Source: Phoronis pallida
Lineage: Eukaryota > Phoronida > Phoronidae
Assembly (NCBI GenBank): GCA_028565715.1
Contig: JAOXYC010197241.1
Coordinates: 1 to 11,838, forward strand
DNA: 11,838 nt
Direction: 5' to 3'
This document shows, piece by piece, positions 9,301-11,838 of this stretch. The notes beneath the pieces were generated by a model that saw only the letters and a program-made list of their open reading frames with translations, ran no database searches and was not told the origin of the DNA. A program made the position numbers and the translations under genes. Each line of letters opens with the position of its first letter. Positions within the stretch are counted from its first letter, which is position 1.

Positions 9301-11701
9301 TTGGAAATGGAAAGTCATTATTCAATAAGTAGTACGAGACAATTAGTTGACAGTTTCTGGTTCAAAATGATTGGTTGTTTTGAAATGGTGTCGAAAAAGG
9401 AGTCAGAAAAGATTATCTGAAAATTTATTATCAAAATTCTACAATGAACTCTTCATCTACCAGTTCAAAAACTCCAAGATTGTCATTGAGAAAGTTTAAG
9501 AATTACCTCAGCCATTGGTTGAGGCATGTCTCCAGCCTCTCCTGACAACTGGTCATCTGTGAGATGCATTCGCCCCAGTCTGAACGTAGATGTTCCATGT
9601 CATGGTTTATAGTCTGTTTACCAGGGGGCGCTGTGTTGACTGATGTTTTGTCTGCTAATGTCTGACACATCGATATTTTCTTATCACCATCAGTTTTGCT
9701 CTGTATCAATTCCTGGAATTGCAAATGGCAACATTTTATATCGTTATTTCTTGATTAAATAAGGTCTTCTTAAATTACAACCACTTAAGATGTTGCAGCT
9801 ATAATTATTTAGCCCTTTGAATTTGGAGCAAATATCCAATGTTCAAAGTGACATGTGATGAAGTTGGTGAAAAAAAAGAGAATCCCAACTACCTTTTTGA
9901 GATCAAAGGTTTTGCATGGAGAAATTGATTATGAAAACTATTGTATTACCTTTACTCTGTCCAGTCTGTTTTGTACAGCATGTCTATCTCCTGATGGATC
10001 AGAACTCATAGACAGTCTATCTTTGAGTAACACCAACCAGTCAACAGTGGATTGATGTGTGTCCTGGAACTTCTGATGGTCTTGAACAGATGTCTCACAC
10101 TTCTGGTGTAGGTCCTGAAATGGTGACTTATTTTATCAGCAACAATACCGTAATGACATTTTTCTTGCATCACTAGATTATTTTCATTTTCAAAACTGAA
10201 ACCATTTTCAAATACATTTAATAAAGTTGTCATGACAAGATATTTTGACTTTTAGTTTCTTACTGCGAATGCCAGGAAAATGTCTAATGATAATGTAATA
10301 AAGGCAAGTACTTGGAAATATCATTCCATATTATAAATTCCCAAAAATGTAGAACTGTGAGTGATCATGTAATTATACCTAACCAATTAAACATGGATTA
10401 TAATATGAATCCCTCAAAAATATTATTAAGTTAAAAAACACATAAATATATTTACTAGCATAACTTACTTTGAGAGAAGAGGACAAAGTTTCATTACGTT
10501 TCTTCACATCCTGAATGAACGCAACAATCTCTGGACATCCAGTAGACTTGTTCAAATGTTGAGCTTTATCAAGGACATTGTCAACAACTCTACTATGAGA
10601 CAGGACATCTTGAAGAACAGACTGAAACAGAAAAAAAATCATAAAATTTATAAGGGATTTCCCAAAAAACAACTAACTGTTGGCATTAACATTAAGTTTT
10701 TCTCTCATTTCTGTGCTCAAAAATAAAAATGCAAGCTGGAAAAGAATGATGCAATTTCTTCTGATCAAATGTGGACTTTTGTGTGAATGAACTTGTTTAC
10801 TTCATGCTCAGACTCTAAACCCTTATCGTTACCTTTTGAGTATGAAGCTGTGATTTCTTCTCAGCTAAGTTATTCTTCAATTCACCCAATGCCTCAACAG
10901 CTAATTCTGTCTCAGCCAACCATTTCAACAAATGCTCTTTGTCTTCGCCATAAGAGTTCCACTGTCCAAGGAAAGTATCAAACTTTCGCTGGACATCGCC
11001 CACTTTCGTATACAGGCCATCCCACTTATCCTTCATTTCACGAATCTCTTGTCTGATTCGCTCACGGCCTTTTGATGACGTGTCCGTGTAGAGTTTTTCA
11101 CCAGATTCAACCGCCATGTTGAGTTTCACAAGTCCGCTCTCTTTCTGTGATATGATAACTTGTAGAGCATCGTAGTGTTCTTCTAGAATGTTCTTATTTC
11201 CCTCAACCGAGTCACAGGTTGCAAGTTGAGCCTGCTCTTGTTTCAGCCATATTTCAAATAGTTGACGATTCTCTACATATTGCTTGTGATCCGTTACGTA
11301 GTTCTCCCAGGAGTCAATCAGATCCTTCAATGACAAAACATTGATAAATTATCAAATTATATGAGACAGTATACTTTTAGAATGATTTGGAATCTTAATG
11401 GCTTCAAAATATTAAATTGATTTCATAATAATTAAAATATTTCAAAGTGACAATTTGATACTGCATGGTTTGCCTACAAATTTGACTCTTTTTTCTAAGT
11501 TTGTTAGTAAATTTCTAACAGATACCAAATACATTTCAAAACACATACCTTTTCAGCAGTGATAAGAGCATGATATCTAGACTTGATAGCAGTAAGAGTA
11601 TTCTGTATGCGTGCATCGGATGTAGTATGTATGAGAGACTGAGCCATATCCATGAATGAATCAATAGTGGACTGATAACTAAGTGCATCAGCTTTCATGG
11701 T
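86..11701 (-). CDS. SYNE1: Giant spectrin-repeat rod protein, nesprin-like; internal multi-exon fragment
   Basis: One gene, read from high to low coordinates, with 19 exons plus a probable micro-exon and all introns GT-AG. The spliced frame is open for 1337 codons. Seen directly: spectrin repeats of about 107 residues with helix-A tryptophans (dWL, kWL), helix-C tryptophans (WD) or RY, heptad hydrophobics and no membrane segment. Two repeats form a unit of about 215 aa, present six times plus a leading half repeat. Family knowledge: nesprins are giant spectrin-repeat proteins joining the nuclear envelope (KASH/SUN) to actin and other cytoskeleton. The C..D..GD, TS..GR and YV.DH..Y signatures look nesprin-like to me from memory. 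Inferred: this is the central rod; both termini lie outside. Alternatives are MACF1/dystonin-type plakins or another giant spectrin-repeat protein. Spectrin-repeat content is near certain; the orthologue name is moderate, since diagnostic end domains are missing. Confidence 0.7.
385..708 (-). other. Intron, unit 6 B/C
   Basis: 324 nt, phase 1. AT-rich; nothing further seen. Confidence 0.8.
709..889 (-). CDS. Exon 19: module B of unit 6 with five extra codons
   Basis: 181 nt (60 codons plus one base), entering phase 0 and leaving phase 1; acceptor TTTATAG, donor GTTAGT. It reads ECMNQKSEGADRV, TATQGRDLV, QEWDNYV and DTRLAL. The split codon G/AG (Glu) joins to EQAHDSWLVY in the exon at 86-384. 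The B/C intron sits at register 61 in phase 1, not at the module border used in unit 4. Confidence 0.93.
890..1251 (-). other. Intron, unit 6 A/B
   Basis: 362 nt, phase 0. AT-rich; nothing further seen. Confidence 0.8.
1252..1416 (-). CDS. Exon 18: module A of unit 6
   Basis: 165 nt, 55 codons, phase 0 at both ends; acceptor CTCCTAG, donor GTAAGT. It reads KCDAVVKAHKNY at 5-16, DWL at 25-27 and ERLSMCNDCRGDR at 32-44. The V.DH motif is V.AH here, the only change of its acidic residue in six copies. Even class. Confidence 0.95.
1572..1707 (-). repeat. tRNA-derived SINE-like insertion with 10-bp flanking direct repeats
   Basis: A 116-bp segment (1582-1697) is bounded by identical 10-bp direct repeats, ATATTATTTG on the plus strand at 1572-1581 and 1698-1707, which look like target-site duplications. 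On the minus strand it has a 16-nt leader, a 73-nt tRNA-like body (1681-1609), then a T6 run and a short AT-rich tail with no poly(A). It lies in the intron between modules D of unit 5 and A of unit 6, in the same orientation as the host gene. It could be a short SINE or a retroposed tRNA transcript. Confidence 0.65.
1609..1681 (-). pseudogene. tRNA-like sequence (pseudo-tRNA, anticodon GAC by position)
   Basis: It folds as a full cloverleaf of 73 nt. The 7-bp acceptor stem pairs entirely (two G-U pairs), the D stem has one A-C mismatch at 10-25, the anticodon stem is 5 bp with loop ATGACAA, and the T stem is 5 bp (CTGGG/CCCAG). The A box TAACTCAGTTGG (1663-1674) and B box GGTTTGATTCC (1620-1630) are present. 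T6 at 1600-1605 would serve as a Pol III terminator. Against a working tRNA: T-loop position 56 is U instead of C, and GAC is not a usual animal Val anticodon. Confidence 0.6.
1840..1992 (-). CDS. Exon 17: module D of unit 5
   Basis: 153 nt, 51 codons, phase 0 at both ends; acceptor CTTTCCAG, donor GTTGGT, a weak non-consensus +3 to +5. It reads SLHNAITRNKPSFDTL, KAQDL and IARYETLVEASK. This is the most divergent D module at its N-terminal half. Confidence 0.94.
2216..2707 (-). CDS. Exon 16: fused modules A+B+C of unit 5
   Basis: 492 nt, 164 codons, phase 0 at both ends; acceptor CTTTCAG, donor GTATGAG. It reads RRWDQYVKDHDDY, TTWL, the CTDTSGDK turn, LPNTSVSGRDGL, QSWDAM, HWSLYDED, LQQWL and DKQSQL. 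It has the same length and residue register as the unit 1 exon, and the two share W at position 6 and Y at 9. The plus-strand 172-codon frame over this exon is its antisense shadow. Confidence 0.95.
2708..3029 (-). other. Intron, unit 4 D / unit 5 A
   Basis: 322 nt, phase 0. The module D frame runs open into it for a while, but that stretch has no spectrin character. Nothing else seen. Confidence 0.8.
3030..3176 (-). CDS. Exon 15: module D of unit 4, two codons short
   Basis: 147 nt, 49 codons, phase 0 at both ends; acceptor ATTTTCCAG, donor GTAGGT. It reads HIQEEISAYSVDEV, LAQAL, SRVTSQ and NNRYHALLTNAK. Two residues are missing in helix B compared with the 51-residue D modules. A perfect internal GTAAGT lies in phase 0 after codon 23 (plus-strand 3102-3107) and could act as an alternative donor. 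Confidence 0.95.
3177..3494 (-). other. Intron, unit 4 C/D
   Basis: 318 nt, phase 0, with an A8 tract on the sense strand near 3352. Nothing further seen. Confidence 0.8.
3495..3653 (-). CDS. Exon 14: module C of unit 4
   Basis: 159 nt, 53 codons, phase 0 at both ends; acceptor TTTCATAG, donor GTAGAA. It reads TREKLESCIAQWREYEE, TTWLKGMEARL and LKKEQLSSLQ: helix A and early helix B of the second repeat. E.LE.C..QW..YEE is shared with unit 2. It is one codon shorter than the usual 54. Confidence 0.95.
3654..4306 (-). other. Intron, unit 4 B/C
   Basis: 653 nt. It contains the foldback at 3821-3941. The rest is AT-rich with no exon or further repeat seen. Confidence 0.8.
3821..3941. repeat. 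Foldback (inverted-repeat) element in intron
   Basis: Two imperfect arms of about 55 bp pair around a short centre (GAGCCTTTGGCGA). The outer 15 bp, ATGGGAAGTAATACC, are identical in both arms. Inner blocks GATTTTGAAAA and TCATAGAAC also match, with a 2-3 nt indel between them. It has no coding capacity and resembles a small non-autonomous foldback or MITE. It lies in the 653-nt intron between modules B and C of unit 4. No convincing target-site duplication was found. Confidence 0.75.
4307..4471 (-). CDS. Exon 13: module B of unit 4
   Basis: 165 nt, 55 codons, phase 0 at both ends; acceptor ACTTTCAG, donor GTATTA. It reads EFQTVRRDGEPKV, VLPGTSVHGREVV and HGWQQFLDDLTK: the remainder of helix B, the inter-helix turn and helix C of the first repeat. 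This is the only unit whose B/C border is a phase-0 intron matching the module boundary. Confidence 0.95.
4593..4695. repeat. Near-perfect foldback element in intron
   Basis: The left arm (4593-4640) and right arm (4647-4695) are inverted copies differing at only a few bases plus one 1-nt indel, with a 6-nt loop. The outer half of each arm is AT-rich and the inner part carries GACGTTT and GTCGACG. Transcribed RNA would form a long hairpin. It lies in the 727-nt intron between modules A and B of unit 4. Confidence 0.8.
4725..4740. repeat. Perfect 16-bp palindrome
   Basis: TAACCTATATAGGTTA is its own reverse complement. It is intronic, 30 bp downstream of the foldback at 4593-4695. No function can be assigned. 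Confidence 0.6.
4775..4807. repeat. Short hairpin, 11-bp perfect stem
   Basis: AATATGAAAGT (4775-4785) pairs with ACTTTCATATT (4797-4807) around an 11-nt loop. It is intronic, with no recognised role. Confidence 0.5.
5199..5363 (-). CDS. Exon 12: module A of unit 4
   Basis: 165 nt, 55 codons, phase 0 at both ends; acceptor GCTTGTAG, donor GTATGG. It carries CEVFVKDHVTY at 6-16, DWL at 25-27, ERLSLCNDCTGDRH at 32-45 and RLERLQ at the end. It contains CNDC, also found in unit 6. By eye 23 of 55 residues match the unit 2 module A and 21 of 55 match unit 6. Confidence 0.95.
5590..5742 (-). CDS. Exon 11: module D of unit 3
   Basis: 153 nt, 51 codons, phase 0 at both ends; acceptor TTCTTCAG, donor GTAAGT. 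It reads NSLQEVVSYQRVVDNV, then EKAQTL, then KQRYQLICEQAR. The final codon is AGG (Arg), where most D modules end in Lys. It is odd class, closest to the unit 1 D exon. Confidence 0.95.
5743..6072 (-). other. Intron, unit 3 C/D
   Basis: 330 nt, phase 0, very AT-rich around 5755-5900. No exon or repeat recognised. Confidence 0.8.
6073..6399 (-). CDS. Exon 10: fused modules B+C of unit 3
   Basis: 327 nt, 109 codons, phase 0 at both ends; acceptor TTTTAG, donor GTATGC. It reads ELVQDREAGQ, GEKLYPNTTSEGREVV, QWDGLF, LDQWL and LEEKKSQLHVNK. This is the remainder of repeat 1 (helix B, helix C) and helix A plus early helix B of repeat 2. It is co-linear residue for residue with positions 56-164 of the unit 1 exon and the most similar pair seen. 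A 126-codon open frame overlapping on the same strand is an off-frame shadow. Confidence 0.95.
6681..6845 (-). CDS. Exon 9: module A of unit 3
   Basis: 165 nt, 55 codons, phase 0 at both ends; acceptor GTTCAG, donor GTAAAA. KKCEQNVADHMLY lies at 4-16, DWL at 25-27 and the CRDATGSK turn at 37-44. The K after G[SND] groups it with odd units 1 and 5. C at position 6, where those two have W, groups it with the even ones. It is the only odd-unit module A that has its own exon. Confidence 0.95.
6846..7270 (-). other. Intron, unit 2 D / unit 3 A
   Basis: 425 nt, phase 0. No exon or repeat recognised. Confidence 0.8.
7271..7423 (-). CDS. Exon 8: module D of unit 2
   Basis: 153 nt, 51 codons, phase 0 at both ends; acceptor CTCCCCAG, donor GTATTG. 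It begins ELLRFIRDEEETV and carries AQTL, then TRVQTYVSQLTSRYQSLL. This is the clearest even-class helix C in the window (R[VI] followed about ten residues later by [SN]RY..L). It completes the second repeat of unit 2 and joins KEILKK of the next module A without a linker. Confidence 0.95.
7812..7940. repeat. Inverted repeat with 17-bp perfect core
   Basis: AAAACCACCAATTTTCT at 7818-7834 is exactly inverted at 7919-7935, and weaker matching extends outward (AGAC). The arms enclose about 84 bp without coding potential. It may be a small MITE remnant in the long unit 2 intron. Confidence 0.55.
8259..8321 (-). CDS. Probable 63-nt micro-exon, unit 2 (between modules C and D)
   Basis: 21 codons, phase 0 at both ends, between a CTTCACATACAG acceptor and a GTAAGA donor. 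It reads DIEQDLISHEEEV, then HIGSKED. Only this frame is open (the other two contain TAG or TAA), and it is the frame the neighbouring exons require. It resembles the first 21 residues of a D module: QD..SH....V aligns with the start of the unit 1 D exon. Inclusion would add three heptads inside helix B of one repeat. No other unit has such an insert, so it is probably alternatively spliced, or a decaying partial copy of a D exon. There is no transcript evidence here. Confidence 0.6.
8411..8668. mobile_element. MITE-like element with terminal inverted repeats
   Basis: ATCGCTACTTACGAATGT at 8411-8428 is exactly inverted at 8651-8668, and similarity continues inward to about 38 bp per arm (8411-8447 and 8631-8668). 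The interior of about 180 bp has no long ORF. A TA dinucleotide lies just outside each end (8409-8410, 8670-8671), as a Tc1/mariner-type insertion would leave, but the right border is off by one base. It lies 89 bp upstream of the micro-exon acceptor in gene orientation. Confidence 0.65.
8768..8780. repeat. C homopolymer run (13 C)
   Basis: An uninterrupted run of 13 C on the plus strand (G on the transcribed-sense strand) within otherwise AT-rich intron sequence. Its length is likely variable or error-prone. Confidence 0.8.
9110..9227 (-). CDS. Exon 6: rest of module C, unit 2
   Basis: 118 nt (one base plus 39 codons), leaving in phase 0; acceptor TGTTTAG, donor GTACATTT. It continues QWLR with YEENHEKLSKWV, then LEEKQEQLQRYK: helix A and early helix B of the second repeat of unit 2. 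The exon opens with GTATGAG, so the acceptor AG is followed directly by a donor-like motif. Skipping it alone would shift the frame. Confidence 0.92.
9507..9712 (-). CDS. Exon 5: module B and start of module C, unit 2
   Basis: 206 nt, entering in phase 0 and leaving with two bases of a codon (phase 2). The acceptor is ATTCCAG and the donor GAG/GTAATT. It reads ELIQSKTDGD at the start, PPGKQT at the helix B to C turn (the usual GR is GK), SDWGE in helix C and LETCLNQWL at the end. The border codon AGG (Arg) is completed by the first base of the exon at 9110-9227. This intron position is seen in no other unit of the window. Confidence 0.94.
9950..10114 (-). CDS. Exon 4: module A of unit 2
   Basis: 165 nt, 55 codons, phase 0 at both ends; acceptor TTTCAG, donor GTAATAC. 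It carries KCETSVQDHQKF at 5-16, DWL at 25-27, RLSM at 33-36 and SGDRH at 41-45. This is helix A and the start of helix B of the first repeat of the unit. C at position 6 and the GDRH turn place it in the even class with unit 4. The otherwise frequent cysteine at 37 is serine here. Confidence 0.95.
10115..10468 (-). other. Intron, unit 1 D / unit 2 A
   Basis: 354 nt, phase 0. Short off-frame ORFs only; nothing further seen. Confidence 0.8.
10469..10621 (-). CDS. Exon 3: module D of unit 1
   Basis: 153 nt, 51 codons, phase 0 at both ends; acceptor TTTCAG, donor GTAAGT. It begins SVLQDVLSHSRVVDNV and has AQHL at the helix B end. The odd-class LQ.V.S..RVVDNV string is shared with unit 3. The usual RY of helix C is RN here. 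The last codon is AAA, where the other K-ending exons use AAG. Confidence 0.95.
10833..11324 (-). CDS. Exon 2: fused modules A+B+C of unit 1
   Basis: 492 nt, 164 codons, phase 0 at both ends; acceptor TCATTGAAG, donor GTAACG. Residues 1-55 are module A (WENYVTDHKQY, then the CDSVEGNK turn at 37-44). Residues 56-110 are module B (TSSKGRERI, then KWDGLY). Residues 111-164 are module C (LGQWNSY, LLKWL, EKKSQLH). It codes one complete spectrin repeat plus helix A and early helix B of the next. No intron lies at the A/B or B/C borders, unlike unit 4. Its length is identical to the unit 5 exon at 2216-2707. Residues 75-117 match the unit 3 exon closely, about 25 of 43 identical by eye. Confidence 0.95.
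11549..11701 (-). CDS. Exon 1 of window: module D of unit 0 (helix B end + helix C)
   Basis: 153 nt, 51 codons, phase 0 at both ends. It opens after ATTTCAG with TMKADALSYQ and closes with ITAEK before GTATGTG. The AQSL and SRYHAL motifs mark the end of helix B and the middle of helix C of a spectrin repeat. R at 30 and SRY at 41-43 match the even-numbered units (2, 4, 6), so unit 0 belongs to the even class. Modules A to C of this unit lie upstream, beyond the window edge. Confidence 0.93.
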
Positions 11702-11838
11702 CTGAAATAAAAAAAATAAGTGTTTGAAAGAAGACTTTCCTCCATTGCTGGCTGAAACACATTGCCTTCAATGAATATCACATTAAATTAAATTATATAT
11801 TATGAAAAAGACAGTTTATTAAACACATTTCATGTCTG

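Larger units (their letters stand above)
86..11701 (-). repeat. Tandem two-spectrin-repeat protein units, six copies
   Basis: Units in gene order are 11324-10469, 10114-7271, 6845-5590, 5363-3030, 2707-1840 and 1416-86, coding 215, 214, 215, 212, 215 and 215 aa. Each is A-B-C-D, where A+B is one spectrin repeat and C+D the next. Fixed register points are V.DH..[YF] at 10-16, WL at 26-27, G[DNS][RK] at 42-44, G at 86 and W at 101 of the unit. Copies are old: protein identity is about 40% in the module pairs compared by eye, apart from a stronger unit 1/unit 3 match in B. Confidence 0.9.

Noticed and set aside
10787-11056. Plus-strand 89-codon open frame
   Set aside because: Antisense shadow of the unit 1 exon, with low-complexity Ser/Leu composition typical of a reversed spectrin frame.
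86-11701. A MACF1/dystonin-type plakin rod
   Set aside because: Not excluded, only less likely. The GD[RK] turn and TS..GR motifs repeat at about 215 aa, and no plakin-specific segment is visible. A profile search with the spliced protein would settle it.
1-11838. A promoter, polyadenylation site, CRISPR array or second gene
   Set aside because: No supporting signal on either strand. The spectrin frame enters and leaves the window mid-gene, and everything between exons behaves as intron.

Overview
The window is a piece of an intron-rich animal (metazoan) nuclear genome. All the coding sequence I can support is on the minus strand and belongs to one gene, running from about 11701 down to 86 and continuing past both edges. 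I assembled 19 exons plus one probable 63-nt micro-exon. All have GT-AG borders, and the reading frame stays open across every junction: 1337 codons without the micro-exon, 1358 with it. The introns are AT-rich and hold short non-autonomous repeats. Together with the exon density this suggests an invertebrate (mollusc, annelid, echinoderm or basal chordate type), but I cannot name the phylum.

The protein is an unbroken rod of spectrin repeats, about twelve and a half in the window, with no actin-binding, EF-hand, KASH or transmembrane segment visible. The repeat consensus (W..YV.DH..Y...WL, a C..D..GD[RK] turn, TS..GR before helix C, and an AQ.L...RY..L end) fits a nesprin (SYNE1/MSP-300-type) rod best. 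Plakins (MACF1/dystonin) are the main alternative. A nesprin would link the nuclear envelope to the cytoskeleton through an N-terminal calponin-homology pair and a C-terminal KASH anchor, both outside this window.

The rod is built from a unit of about 215 residues, two spectrin repeats, made of modules A (55 aa), B (55), C (about 54) and D (51). In gene order: unit 0 has only D (11549-11701); unit 1 is 10469-11324; unit 2 is 7271-10114; unit 3 is 5590-6845; unit 4 is 3030-5363; unit 5 is 1840-2707; unit 6 is 86-1416. Lengths are 215, 214, 215, 212, 215 and 215 aa. A second layer of order is visible: odd and even units alternate in sequence, and the B/C interior is uninterrupted in every odd unit but split by an intron in every even unit. 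The real period therefore appears to be about 430 aa, or four spectrin repeats.

The introns hold a tRNA-derived SINE-like insertion with 10-bp flanking direct repeats (1572-1707), two foldback elements (3821-3941 and 4593-4695), a 17-bp perfect inverted repeat (7812-7940), a MITE-like element with terminal inverted repeats of about 38 bp (8411-8668), and a run of 13 C. The longest intron region (7424-9109) contains the micro-exon, which would add exactly 21 residues (three heptads) inside helix B of one spectrin repeat. I see no promoter, gene start, gene end or second protein gene.
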